Below, one piece after another: positions 25,701 to 37,895 of a DNA stretch of 64,000 bases (its first letter is position 1; every line of letters starts with the position of its first letter). Made by a program: the position numbers and the translations under genes. The notes under the pieces are model-generated. The model saw nothing but the letters and a program-made list of their open reading frames with translations, searched no databases and was not told the DNA's origin. The DNA is from Neurospora crassa OR74A (Eukaryota > Ascomycota > Sordariomycetes > Sordariales > Sordariaceae), in contig NC_026505.1 of the NCBI RefSeq assembly GCF_000182925.2, positions 5,084,001 to 5,148,000 on the forward strand, given 5' to 3'.

Positions 25701-28700
25701 GATTTCCAATTCAACTTGTGCCGGCGGTCAGGCGTGAGGTTCACGACAGCTTCCAATCCCAGGAGCCGGAGCTTTGCCAGCCAGTCGAGCGCAGCCAGCC
25801 AGCCAGCCAGGCTTGTTCCTCCGCAAAATGACGCTTCGGCGGGAGCCTGCCACAGTGCAGCATGCACGCACCGTGACTCGAAAATCCAGAATGAGCGGAG
25901 TGGGGCACCCATGGCGGAGGGTATCCGCTTTTTCAGGTACCTCTACGGGTAGAGAGATTTAGCGTACGCACGGACAACCGCCAGTTCAACGCCATATTGG
26001 ATTGCCTGTCATGAAGATGAACGCAACTTACAATTCTTCTCGCCCACTCAGGCTAATGTGAATGACAAGAGAGGCAGGCACGCACAATCTTGGAGCTTTG
26101 TCTACATCTACTGCAGTTTAAAAGATACTATATCTACTTGCTCCAGTAGCTCACGGCGTCGTGTTTGGCCTGGGCCAGTATTAGCCGGCGGCAAGAGCGT
26201 CAAATTGATCCATCCGAGACAACCCTCGACTTCTGCTCTTGCCTTGGGCTTCCGGCTCTCTTGCCATCATGACCTACAGCACTCCTCGTACTAGAACGGA
26301 GCGAAAAATACCGTAAGTAGAGGTACTTACAATCTCGATACGAGAATTGACAAATTCAATTTCCTACTGCCCCTGAAACGCGCAGCTTTGCCGGGCTAAG
26401 CGACCAAGATAGCCGACCTTTATGGAGACTCAGGCGCCTGCACCGCCTGAGCCGCAACCAGATGCCACCTTATAATTTTAGTATCGTGATGGAGACATTT
26501 GGGAAGTATCCGGATCCCATCCGGCTGTGATGGCCTACAACAGAGGGCACCTCGGGCGCGGGCACCTCTTGGACCTTCACCTCAAGTGCGCCAGTTGTCG
26601 GTTCGCGTCAGTTGCCAGATACGGTCAGAGGTCCCTGGCATTTCAGTCTCAGAAAGCGCGCCATCATGGGAGGAAAGGAGGGCGGCAGCACAATCTCAGC
26701 CCCTGACGATTGTGTCTCCTCACTTGTTTTCACCCCCAGCAGCCTTGAGCTGGAAAGGATCAGGGACCCTGATTTTATCTTCTTGACTATCATGACAGCT
26801 GTTGAAACGTCCGCGTTTTGTCGCCTTGCCTGATCTGCAACGCAGTGGCCATACCATCTTTCGTGTCGGCGAGCTTTTCAGCCTGGCTACTAACGAACGT
26901 TGAGACCAGATTTCCGAGGCCATTCCAAGCCTGTTGAATCAAGGCTTTCCCAGTCGACAGCAGACCAAGGCAGGGATTCAATCGCAAATTGCAGCCTTAT
27001 TGGCAGCAAGTAGGGATCGGCGCTTGGGTTTACTTGATACTAGGGCGACTGTTACCTCTTGTCCACGCAGTACGTGTATAGACACTGCACACTTCCATGT
27101 AAATCAGCCAATGGACCGGTTGCGTTTTGTCTACCTAGGCTAACCTTGCCCTATACTAAACGGTCATATACATTCGAGAAACATGCTCGAGTCACCATGC
27201 GCATAGGATACACAACGGTTTGTGCGTACAATACCTTTATATTTCCCTATTTACATGTCTAGTTACTATCAAAAAGCATTGGGACTAACGTGCGCAAACG
27301 GACCTACAAGCTGAGAAAGAGAAACTATACTATAAGATTGGGAATGCATGTCATATCAGCACCTTGGTTTATTCTCTCCGGTATCCGACCTTGGTCCTGA
27401 CATCTAACACTCGGTTGTGATATATGCTCGTAGAGCTCTCTCAGTCACTTCTTGCTTGGTACATAACATTATCAAGTCTGCTCCCGACACTGACCATGGA
27501 GACAATGGACTGCGGTCCTTGGTGATCTACATTCAATACCACCGCATTTTGCAGTGAGATCGTGCTACCAGTACCAAGAGGTGATAATGACATCTGCTGT
27601 GCACCTTGGCGAGCAATTGGACGACAGCCAGAGCAAGACACGGTACAAAAAAGGAGGTGTGACAATAAGGGAACTGCCGCATGTGGAGCCCAGACAAGCA
27701 CGCACTCCAAGATATCAAATCCGACATCAACGCAGCATTGCGGACGCACTTGTGAAAATCATCAACGACACGCCCAGCGGCCACTAGATTGATGATGATG
27801 TGTAGCGTCGTGTTTCATTTCTACTACCATACGCACATACGTGTAGCAGAACAGGGTGGTAATGGTCAGGAATACCCAACTTCCGTACTCGCCCCGAGTT
27901 GGAGCTGGAGTTCAGTTGGAGTCTTCGCTGGAAAGCCTCAAACTTTGGCGACTCGGTGGGGAGTCGCTCACTGAATGAATGTGCGTCCGCGGCACATGAC
28001 GGCCTGCGACCTACTCTGCGTTGCCCTTCCACACCCACTTCGATCCATCGATTACCACCATCAAAAGTGAGGATGATTTCCTATTCGCAAGAACCTTGAC
28101 ACCCAAGTCTGGTCTCTGCCCCAAAAGGGCTAGTGCAAGCCCCTCCTTGGCACTAACGGACCCTTGTCAGCCTGCCGGTGTTGCTCCCACACCTCTTCTC
28201 ACGCCTTTTTGGTTGGACAGATAGCCGAATCCTCCTCTTCTTGGAAGTACGTACTGTAGTACAAGCTCTCACCCAGAGTCCCTTCCCGCTTCTGCCCCTA
28301 TCCACGGCGTACCTGCCCACTCAAACGTCAACAGGCGGCCGCGGCGGCAGGAGCGACTCGAGTTCGGACAGTACGTATTTAGCAGCAGTGGAAGGAACCT
28401 ACCCCATGCAATGGCCGCAGAGATCTGACGACGGGAGGTCTACGGGGCAAGACGAGTGGCTTCCGGTGAGCTGCAACCTGGACGTCAATTCTACTACCGT
28501 CAAGGATACCTTCCTTCCTTAACCCACCTACCTACTTACCTCGTCGCCCGAGTTGACACCTCACTCACAGGGCAGTCGTTGAGTGCTTGTGGGAACCGAA
28601 GCCTAAAGTTCGTCCGTCCGTCCGTCGTGTTCGGTTTTTCCAAATATTGGCCCCGAAGGACCAGGACGGAAACCACCAATCTTGACGCCTGACGTGACAA

Positions 28701-29525
28701 GACTCGACGGCCAACGGTTGAAAAAGTCCAGACTCCCGTCTGCCATTTCGAGGTCAGTGCACAGTGTCCAGCGCAACTTGAAAGTTCAGCTCATACTTAC
28801 CGACCAGCATCCCGTCATTCTAGGCAAGCACCTTACGTACCTTACCGTACCTTTTGGACGGACACGCGGCACCCACCCGGCCGTGAGCATCCATCAAGCA
28901 CAACGCCCGTTTACCCGTCTAAGCCCGTCAAGCTTTTAGTGTACAGATGGATACACTACAGTACACCATCACCATTGGCCATGAGCCCTCCAGTTGCCGA
29001 TTTGTTGGAATACAATGGGCCTCGACTCGACCCTTAGTACTGCGTACACTACTACCTCGGCGGGCGCGCCGGTGGCAAGTGGATGTGGTATTGGTGCGCG
29101 TGGAGGAGAGATTCTTGATGCCGGATCTCCATCCATCGCCTCGCCGAGTCCATCATTGCCTTCGACGGTTGAAATGTCCACTTCTCTCCCGTCCCGATGA
29201 GAATCCGAAGTCAGGAACCTTCGGGATCTAATCTTCTCAGTGGATCATTTACCACGAGTTGACGGACGTTTCCACTTCTAGCATTATGTTGTTTTTTTTC
29301 TTCACGTCGTCTCCTCTCTCTTTCCCTCAACCCCTAGTCGCCGCTCGAGTTCGTTCTCCTCCTGATGTTCTTCCCGGCCATCTGCTCCGCCTACCCTGGC
29401 CTACTGTGTACTGGCCCATCCCCCGCCTTCCGTCATCCCGTTCTGACATTCAATGCTATCGAAACTGCGACTATGCAATATTAACAGGCTCGATAGTGCT
29501 ATAGCCATCCTTCGTTCCTTTGGCT

Positions 29526-29543
29526 CCCCCCCCCCCCCCCCCC
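29526..29543. repeat. C18 homopolymer
   Basis: Uninterrupted run of 18 C, about 0.9 kb before the upstream candidate exon of the zinc-finger gene. A second similar tract follows at 30063. Confidence 0.9.
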
Positions 29544-30062
29544 GCGGATCCGTTTCTACCTGTCACATCCCCGATGCTACCTACCGTTGACAGGCTGCAG
29601 TCTATCTGTCTGGCACATCCCTCTGTGCGTACGGGGCTTTGTGATGACTGTGTCGATGCACTTGAGGGGGGCACTGACGGCTCCTGAAGCTTCTCACCAG
29701 TTGACTCTAGGTATAACAACACATGTCCAGCATATCATCCTGACAAGCCTCGCCCAGATAGGTGATTCAGCAACACGTTCTTTCCAGACCTCGTTCTAGA
29801 GGGGTCTCACCCATATCTCCTCCCGGTGAAGTCTGGAGAAAGCCGTGTCATGCCCGTCCGGTTAGATCAAGTGGACTTAACACCGGGGGCTTGCCTTACT
29901 CGGACGACAGTGCAGCATCATCACCCACTCCTGGACCTTACTCGCATGTGCTGGATACTAGTCATAGGTATTTACATATGCAGTTCCCCCCATGCATACA
30001 TACACAGATATGTACAGTACGTCTTTGTATCCTCGCAAGCTTTGGCATCTCACCCATGACTA

Positions 30063-30079
30063 CCCCCCCCCCCCCCCCC
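30063..30079. repeat. C17 homopolymer
   Basis: Uninterrupted run of 17 C, the second such tract within about 540 bp, in the presumed promoter or leader of the zinc-finger gene. Confidence 0.9.
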
Positions 30080-30422
30080 TGGCTATCCTCCCTCATCATC
30101 AATCCCCAGAGACCTGGTTACACAGTATCAAGTGCACCTACGGTATCTTGGCCGTATCCCGGGGGGGCTTGGAGGACCGGGGGGGTCCTAGTTCATCCGC
30201 TACGTCGAGCTTAGCGGGCTTGGTGGGGGTCTCGCGGGCTGCGATAGGACCAGTGCCGAACGGAAGCAGGAATCCCGAGTGGGACTGGACTTATTGTTTC
30301 TGGGCTGGGCCACCTCTTCCTGTCTGTAAGCGCAGGTTATGGCTCTGGGCTGCTGCTAGTACCTCACCAGCTTTTGCGCACCGTCTTCATACTCCCCGTA
30401 GTGTACAAAGTGTGAGTGCGTA

Positions 30423-30487
30423 ATGACTTTGACAGGCATCGACGTGCAGGGCAAGGTTACTGTCAAGACTACCACCCATCTGGAGAG
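30423..30487 (+). CDS. Candidate upstream coding exon of the zinc-finger gene
   Basis: An ATG at 30423 opens 65 bases without a stop, ending at a strong donor (GAG AG|GTACGT, intron from 30488). A CTAAC branch-like word lies at about 30848-30852 and an acceptor AACAG at 30946-30950, one base before the ATG at 30952. Joining 30487 to 30951 keeps the frame: the split codon becomes AGA, and the next codon is the ATG at 30952. The product would gain 22 residues, beginning MTLTGIDVQGKVTVKTTTHL. I cannot tell whether translation starts here, or whether this exon is only leader and starts at 30952. I have no family evidence for the extra residues. Confidence 0.4.
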
Positions 30488-30951
30488 GTACGTATTTGGA
30501 TCATGGTGTACATCCACTCTGTCTGCCCTAGCTTGCCCGGGATGTCAACCCAAGGAGAGAGAGTCCCATCCGTTATGGAATCCCCAAAGGGCCTCGACAA
30601 TGAGAGCGAGATCTTTCGGCCTGAAGTGGCTTGCACATCGATTGGCTACGCCGGATGGAAAACCCCGGCTGCTGTCAGCCCACACTCATCTTGTATCTTT
30701 GATACTGAGGTATACATATAATACCACAGGTACGGGCCCAAGGTAATGATATGCCATCTTATCCCCCCAAGATTCTAGCATCCACTCATCTCTGCCAGAG
30801 ACTCGGGCCTCACTGGGCATGAGGATATAATACTCAGACTAATCCTAACTGACAACATCACTTCAATCCACCTTGGCTTGTCTCACTTGGCCGTCTTCCA
30901 TCTTCGCCCTTCCCCGTACTTCCACCCATCGACAGATATCCTATCAACAGA

Positions 30952-32642
30952 ATGGCACTCACGGCTCAACCATCGGCTCCAGCGGGCTGGGAACGTTGGC
31001 CCCAGCACCATCCCAGCAACGACTATGTTATGATGGACGCCGATGTTATGCCTTACAACGCACGGCCTATGACCACAGCGCCGATGCAACAACGGCCTTC
31101 CTTGGTTCCCCACTACATGCCAACTACATCGATGAGCACGGCTTCCATCAACAGCATCAGCGCGCCAGCGCATTATCAGTCGCCTGTGCCCTATGGCGGA
31201 GGGTATCCGGCTTACCCATTGCCTACGCCTACTACCATGAACTCTTCGTACCACAAGCATCAACAATACCAGGAACGACCATCGTTACACATGATCACAC
31301 CTGAGTTTGAGGATACTAGGGGACCGCATCATATCAGGAATGCGAGGCGATACAGTGAAGAGAGCAGGAGCCCATCGGAGCGGAGCGATTCTCAGGGTTC
31401 TACAACGGAAACGACCATCTCGAACCACTCAAGCTGCTCACGAACCATCACCCCTAACACCCCGGTCAACGGCGCGCCCCAAGTCGAGTTCAGCACTGCT
31501 GTGGACAAGCTCATGAAGGTCATCCAGTCCAAGATGAAGGACGCGGACCCCGAGCAGAGCGGTGATGACAAGGACATCAAGGCTGAACAGGTATGATGGA
31601 CCCTTATTTTGAGACTGAGCGAGACTAACATATTTTAGCAATCATCACCCGTTTGTCAGGCAAGAGTGCAGCAACCGGCCGATAAGCACAAGCGTAAACG
31701 ATACGAGTGCCAAATCGAGGGCTGTAATAAGAAGTTTTCCCAGAAGACGCACCGCGACACCCATGTTCGATCTCACACTGGAGATAGACCCTATGTTTGC
31801 CCTATTCCTGGCTGTGGTGGACGGTTCACCCAAGCTGGTAACCTCAAGGTAAGTCTCAGCCCTACCGTGGCTACAGTGCCCACAAAGTCTGACGAAATCT
31901 TAGACACACAAACGTCGTCACACAGGAGAGAGACCCTACCGCTGCGAGGTTTGCGACAAGGGCTTTGTGCAACGCGGAGACGTCAAGGCACACATGAAGA
32001 CACATCTCGGTACAAAGGCCTTCCTCTGCAGACTCGACAACTGCCACAAGCAGTTTACTCAGCGGGGAAATCTCAAGGTGAGAGACTTCGCGCTGTTATG
32101 TTTTTATGCCAAGGTGTCAAACTGACTCGGTTTACTTGCAGTATCACCAAAACAAGTACCACAATGAGACCATCAAGGCTCTCGCCGCAAGATTTGATGC
32201 CATCGAGGACTGGTCGACTGTATTGAAGGAAGATATGGAGATCTTCAAGGACTTTGCCGAGGTCCACAAGAACAGCAACAAGGGCATCAAGGGTCGGGGA
32301 AAGCATCGCAAGGTGAAATCGGTGCCTCTGAGCTCACCCACCAGCCCGACCGGCCACTCGCCGCTTCCCAACATCATGGCTTCCCAGTACCCTCTTCCTT
32401 CGGCTCCTGGAGTCTCGCAACTTCTTCACACTCCTCATCCGCTCCATCCTCCGCTCCATCACCAGGGTCCTAGTCACTCGGCTATGTACGGCATGCCCCG
32501 ATCGAGCCTCCATAGCCATTATGAAACCTACGATCACCATGAAGTCGACACTGTGGCCAGCAGCCGCGGCTCAGTAGCCGAACCAATTTACCATCACGAG
32601 GAACATCCCCGGGAGCTTGCCTTCGGCGACCGGATGTACTAA
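30952..32642 (+). CDS. C2H2 zinc-finger transcription factor (four fingers)
   Basis: Likely nuclear DNA-binding regulator. Exons 30952-31590, 31639-31848, 31904-32077 and 32142-32642 join in frame to 507 residues. The first 210 residues are Pro, Ser, Tyr and Met-rich and disordered in look. A basic KHKRKR stretch precedes four tandem C2H2 fingers at about residues 235-348: [12 protein letters not shown]...[13 protein letters not shown]...[11 protein letters not shown]...H and [12 protein letters not shown]...H, with TGE/DRPY linkers between the first three. Two introns lie inside the finger block, each directly after a conserved AGNLK or RGNLK. The C-terminus is His- and Pro-rich. An acceptor-like AACAG immediately before the ATG suggests a 5' leader intron, and a possible in-frame upstream exon lies at 30423. 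A Neurospora gene of the 'short aerial hyphae' series may be this one, but I am not sure enough to name it. It stands alone downstream of 18 kb of gene-poor DNA. Confidence 0.93.
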
Positions 32643-33868
32643 AATGCCAGCCATCAAGATGGTGATGCGACTATTGTCGAGTTTTAATGTGTACGAAAGG
32701 ACGAGTGTACTTCGCTTTTCTGTTTACATCGTTCTCCTTATCTGTAAATGACCTCCTCTTCCCTTTTCTCGTTTTCGTTTCCATAGCGCCCGGCCATCTC
32801 CTTTGTTTGATATCACTGTCTTTGGAGTTCTTGTGTATTTTTCTTGGGTGGTCCGGATTTCATCAAAAAAATTACTGGGTCCAGGGGGGTTGGGGTGGCA
32901 AGCGGCATCTGGTTGGTATTTTGCATCCGTGATTTGTTGCATTAGGGATACTAGTCCCTCGAGGAGTTCCGGAGCGATGGGGGCAGCGCGGCGCTGTGGG
33001 AGCATGAAACGAACAAAAGGAACGATATGTTTACACAAGCATGGATGTATTATGCGCCGGGCTGAGCGGTCATCGGGTGGTAGGATGACTGATCGGCCGG
33101 TTTGACTGGTTGCAAAAAAAGGAAAGATACCAATGGGTGAATTTTGATTACGCAAAAGGGAGACAAAAAAGACCACTTCTGTGAGGATTGGAAACCACCT
33201 GTTGGTTACGTATATATACCAAGAGGATCGCAGGCACTTTGGGGGGTTTTAGCCCGTCTTCTTTCTGTTAGCTAATGGCTTGCTATGGACTTAGTCCGCA
33301 ATGGATAAGAATTCTTGAAAACAATTCTTCTACCTGGTGCTTCTATCGAGACTGAATGTGTACTCTTTTTGTTGGTTATATAAAAACAGCATTAATGTTA
33401 ATCATCTATTTCCAACGCTTTGCGCCAGGAAGACTACGACGAAAACGGTCAGTGGACCTCCTTATCTTCCACTTCTTTCTTGCAGGTCCCAAAACTCTCT
33501 TCAACCTATTGGAAGCATCCGCAAGATCCTTATTGATTCAATGACGTTCCAGTACACTTGGCTCATAAACTCTCTCTCTCTTCCAAACATCAACCTATCA
33601 CGTTACAAGTCATACCTACCTCACTTTCGCCCCGATCAACCTTTACAACTCCGCTGATCATACATAATCCAACAAGGACATAATCTTTCATTCTTGCATT
33701 TTTCATAATCACATGCACAATAAACAAAATTTGGAGGAAGCCTTGAGTATCTATAAAAGAGTGTCCGACAAGTCCGTCTGGTGGTGCACAAAGATGACTG
33801 ATCTGATAGCTTAGTGAGAAATAGGGTACATAAAGCAGGGAATTAAAGCTGTCTTCATCGTCAAAGAT
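32643..33868. other. 3' flank of the zinc-finger gene and tRNA upstream region
   Basis: About 1.2 kb. The first few hundred bases are T-rich and presumably the 3' UTR of the zinc-finger gene. No further gene was recognised before the tRNA. Confidence 0.5.
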
Positions 33869-33940
33869 GGACCGGTAGCTCAGGGGTAGAGCGTTCGGCT
33901 GCAGTCCGAACGGTCACGCGTTCAAATCGCGTTCAGTCCT
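33869..33940 (+). tRNA. tRNA-Cys (anticodon GCA)
   Basis: Full cloverleaf of 72 bases without an intron: D arm GCTC/GAGC, anticodon stem TTCGG/CCGAA with loop CTGCAGT (anticodon GCA, cysteine), and T stem ACGCG/CGCGT with loop TTCAAAT. The acceptor stem is GGACCGG with TCAGTCC, which leaves one C-A mismatch (position 5 with 68) and one G-U pair. The discriminator base is T, correct for tRNA-Cys. A T6 run follows at 33947-33952. CCA is not encoded, as expected in a eukaryote. Confidence 0.95.
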
Positions 33941-33946
33941 CTTCTC

Positions 33947-33952
33947 TTTTTT
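33947..33952 (+). terminator. RNA polymerase III terminator of tRNA-Cys
   Basis: Six T in a row on the sense strand, seven bases after the tRNA 3' end, the usual pol III stop signal. Confidence 0.85.
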
Positions 33953-34797
33953 CCTTTTTGTTCCCATTTTGGCAATGGGTGCTGGATACTATAAGCTTCT
34001 TTTAGCATGACTTTTTGTTTTTCGATTTTGTTTTTCTGCTCATTTTTGAGTTCTTGTTGTATGTTGGCTTGGTCTGCTTCCATTCATCGGTTGCGGTATG
34101 CCAGTGCAGTATATGAAAGCTCATGGAATTGAAGTTTTCGTAGGGGCGTTGGGTTGGTGCATGCTTTGTTCTTTTCAATCTTGGTCTGGGAATTGATGTT
34201 TCCAAGGTATTCGTTGTAACCGACATAAAGTGGGATTCCTCAACGACACAGGCTGAAGAAGGAAGAAAAAAGGGTTGCCCAGGGAGGCCTCTCGACGGGA
34301 AGGCAGCTGAAGACTAGGATGGGACTGAGCAGTCGAGACGAAGGTAAACTCGGAATTGCATCACTGTCTAGCCTCACTTACTTCCAAGTCTACCCATGGT
34401 TGAAGCGAAAGTAACTATTGAGGCATCTGTTCAGATTAGGCCATCTCTCCGTGACCGCGTGCTCGTCTGGGTTTGTGGCGGCGTAGCAAACTCATGATGT
34501 CTAGAGCAAACTTATGGCTCGAAGGTAAAAGTGCGTGTAGCCCATATCTCATGAATTCTAACGGAGGTCCGGCCTCAACTCTGGCCTTACGGATTCCCAA
34601 GCTCGTTTTGTGTGGATTTCTTATACTCTATAGGTTGATCATACAGGTAGTTTAGGTTACATACGATAATACATGATGATGATACACTACAACCCACCAA
34701 CGACACCGTAGAAGGCCAGCAAGAAAGACCACACCCAACTCCCATTGCCGCCCTCCCTCTCATGTACCACACGATCCAAAACAGTCCCCTTCCCATC
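33953..34797. other. Spacer between tRNA-Cys and the carrier gene
   Basis: About 840 bp. Nothing recognised except the presumed 3' UTR of the minus-strand carrier gene. Confidence 0.5.
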
Positions 34798-35911
34798 TCA
34801 AACACCACTCACCATCTTAGGCAAGTAATACTTGACGTTTTCATAAACCAAAAACGTCACCCACGTCGCCGGCAGCACCCTCACCACGCCAGGCATCATC
34901 CCCCTATAAAACCCTCTAAACCCTTCCTCCCTCCACAGTTTCGCCACCACCCCTCCTATGCCCCTACCAAACAGCTCGTCAGCCTGATGATGCTGCAGTC
35001 TCGCCCTCATGACCTGCAACGGATACGTCGCCGTGCCCGCGACCAGTTTCGCGGCAGTGGACAAGACAATCGTCGCCTCGTTCGAGATCCTTTGACTTTC
35101 TCGCTCATCCTCCGAAGCAATCTCCTGGCCCGCCAGTCGTCGCTTCGCATCCCTGGATGCGATATACATCCTCCTCGCGGGGTCATACACAGCGAACTGC
35201 ACCGCCCCATGGCTGATGGCGAGCATGCCGACGCCCAAACCGCGGTAGAAGCCGAGGATCCCTTCGCTCCGGAAGAGGCGCACGGCGCCGGTGAACATGG
35301 ATGGGTAGGCGTCGGCGGCAAGCCGGTCGGTCGACAACATGCGTGTTTTGAGGACCCAGATGGGGTTGGTGATGATTTGCGTGGCGGCGCCGGCGAGGAG
35401 GGAGGCGGCGAAGAAGTCGGTGGGGGAGAGGTGGGATTTAATTTGGGCTTGGGTTTCGCGGTCCGGGGTGACATTTTGGGGGAGAGTAGTAGGTTCACCA
35501 CCTAAATGTGAAGGTGCTGGTGGTGAAGAAGGGGCCTTGAGGTGAGCGATGAGTCGCTCGAAGCGGGACTTGAAGAAGAAAAAAGAGGCCCAGCTGGTCG
35601 CGTTGCCGATGAGGTTCGGCGTGAGGCCGCGGTAGAGGGCGGCGAGGGGCCGGTCGGTTTGCGCTAGACTCCGGAAGACGGAGACGGTGGTGAGCGCTGC
35701 CGAAGGGTTGGTTGGACTACTTCGGTGGACTGGAATGTGAAAAGTCAGTTGTTTATCGAAACAGAATTTGAAGCACGGTGAACATACCTTGCATCCGAGT
35801 TTTGACAATATCAAGCGGATGAACAATCAGAGTGGCCATTGAGCCGGCCGAAAGACCGGCGACCGTCTCGACGAGAGCCGGGGAGAGGCCCGCATCGCTG
35901 GATTTGGTCAT
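34798..35911 (-). CDS. Mitochondrial carrier, folate/FAD transporter type (SLC25A32/Flx1)
   Basis: Inner-membrane solute carrier. Exons 35911-35788 and 35729-34798 on the minus strand join to 351 residues. The three carrier repeats are clear: HPLDIVKTRM at about 31-40, NPIWVLKTRM at about 163-172 and YPLQVMRARL at about 277-286, each at the end of an odd-numbered helix. The second signature with Trp in NPIWVLKTRM is the hallmark of the SLC25A32, Flx1 and pyrimidine/NAD carrier branch; RARLQ in the third repeat fits SLC25A32/Flx1. The substrate is therefore probably folate or FAD, by family inference only. A Pro/Ser loop lies between repeats 1 and 2. The frame stays open further upstream, but family similarity starts at ETVAGLSAGSMATLIVHP, so the ATG at 35911 (MTKSSDAGL) is preferred. 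The intron falls just after the first signature. Confidence 0.9.
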
Positions 35912-37895
35912 ATGAAGAAGGGGAAGGGGAAAAACACCGGATCCGGTTATTTTGGTTGTGCTACATGATCCCGAATGTATATATTCTAAGTTGATCTGGG
36001 CTCGTATGTGAGCGCCGGTGGCCGTGATTCGACGGCAAGGACGGCGGACGGCGGACGGCGGCGGGCGGGCTTCGGCAGTAAAGACAGACGGACGGAACGG
36101 AAGGGTTGGATGTCTTTCAGTGGAAAATGTTAGTGTCAGTTGACCCGGATACATAGGCGGGTCGAGACGGTATATGACGCAAGGTGCCTTACACAAGGGC
36201 CCTTGGCTTAGTGGGACCGGAAAGAAATGGAACAGGGGTGCGCAAAGGTTGCAGTTACTGGCGTCAGTTTTACCCGTAACAGCGCGTAACATATCTCAAG
36301 GAACGGTCATGGTCGGCTGTCTGGATCTTGAGATTGTTCAGTTGCTCATATGTCCCTTTTGGTAGCAGACACTGCCGGTTTTGGAGCATCCATACACAGG
36401 GCCGTGACTCTGCATAAACACTGATCAAAACAGAGAGCTCATGCCTGGGTAGACGTAGAATTGTTCGATCCGAAGCTTGCGACTGTCCCTTTCCAACTCT
36501 CGTGCAGGTAACTACCACACCGGCGTAGCAGTTCAAAAGGTCAAAAGGGATATGTATAAGCCAGTCAAGTATCGTATCTTCTGGTGTCGCCTCGTGATGA
36601 TACATCCTTGCCACGGGTCATGTCCCTTCGATGTTCTTCCCTTAGGCTGTTCGATAGAGAGTTGTCTGTGATTATAGTGTACAGTTATCGTGGTATCTCT
36701 CGGTCCCAGTCCTCTCCCGACTGCCCGTGTCCCACGTAGTCATGTTCGATCCTCCGGTGTAAGTCGTTTTGTGCTCATTCGGGATGCCGTCTCGTCATCG
36801 TTCGTCCAGAGTCAAGCCCGCTTGCAAACAATAGTACATGTATAACCCAAACTTTCTACCCATAACTCCGATTTCGTTGTTTGTCGTTTAGGAGAGCGGG
36901 GAGAGGAGGCTGTTTGATGTTAGTTTCACATGTCGATCGAGTAACAACGGTCGCGATAGTTTTTCGTTTCTTTTCGTTCAAACGTACCGGATGATGGAAG
37001 GCCGGGGCACACTGCGAGTGTAGCCTATGCAATGTTAGCATCTTGTCTAGTGCGTCTGGGAATTTGGCAGACGAGGCACACATACCGAGATAGAGGATCA
37101 AAGGCAGGTAGCCACTATGCGAACATCATGTTAGCATCCAGAGACCTAGGCGACAACGGAGCGAACGGTATGCGACTCGGGTGGGATGCCGTACTAGTGA
37201 ACAACGACCCGCGAGATGTCGATGAGCTTGCCAATGCGCTCCTTGGACTCTTCCGAAAGGGCGAACATGTTGCCTGATTTGGTCTGTTTCTGTGTTAGAT
37301 TCCGAGGCTTGATGAATGGGTTGTTCGAGTTGCCGTACGTGCCTGGAAGGGGTGGGTTCTACGGCGAGTTATGGTCTTGAACAAAACGTCGAAGGCGGCT
37401 CCCACTTTGATGGACAACCAAATATTCTGGATCTTTTTGCCGGTTGCACCAGCTTGGGCCGTCCCGTCAGCCACACTGGGGCTGCCAGTAGCGATATACT
37501 AAACGAACTAGACTGAGCAGCAGTTACCCTTCTGCAAACACTGGCTAGCAGGCCCATAGCTTGAGCTTCCAGTGACTTGGCTTTTACGTTAAGCAGTTAG
37601 ACATGGTTTTATTAGCAGGACTAACAACCCGCGCGCGAACCGGGCAGGCAACAGATAGTTCTGGACCGCGACTGCACCTTTCGTCGTCACGTCAAGCTTG
37701 TGAATCTTTGACCAAAACTGAAAGAATCCCCAAAAGCTGACCTAGCCATCAAACATTCTCTGCACATTAACATACTCTGGCTGTAGCCGATATCCTGCGA
37801 CGTTAGCAATATCTGTACGGCTTAACCTTTGTGGTCTTTCAGACAAGCCCAAACAGTCTTCCAGCCATACGAGTGCTACGGCACACTGCTTCATT
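35912..37895. promoter_or_regulatory. Divergent region between the carrier and SF3b4 genes
   Basis: About 2 kb between two divergent start codons. Short GGACGGC-type repeats lie near 36040-36070. Otherwise there are only short, unrelated open frames; no gene was recognised. Promoters and leaders of both neighbours are expected here. Confidence 0.5.

Larger units (their letters stand above)
14421..30422. other. Large gene-poor region
   Basis: About 16 kb in which I recognise no intact gene on either strand. Open frames are short, overlap on both strands and mostly lack an ATG. Contents seen: C-rich, A-rich asymmetric sequence at 14900-15050; an imperfect inverted repeat at 15237-15273; a polypurine block near 16110-16150; a (TCGC/TCGT) tetranucleotide-like run at about 16185-16245; a (CA) run at 17510-17528; A-rich tracts near 18575-18610; a T37 tract at 19682-19718; and a C18 tract at 29526-29543. 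TACCTA/GTAGGTA words recur. The part nearest 30.4 kb probably contains promoter and non-coding leader of the zinc-finger gene. Long non-coding transcripts cannot be excluded from sequence alone. Confidence 0.5.

Noticed and set aside
27587-27787. 66-codon plus-strand frame with protein-like composition in the gene desert
   Set aside because: No codon bias like the real genes, no family match, and an overlapping frame of similar length on the other strand.
35912-36292. In-frame upstream extension of the mitochondrial carrier
   Set aside because: Carrier similarity begins just after the ATG at 35911, carriers of this branch do not need a presequence, and the extension is low-complexity leader translation.
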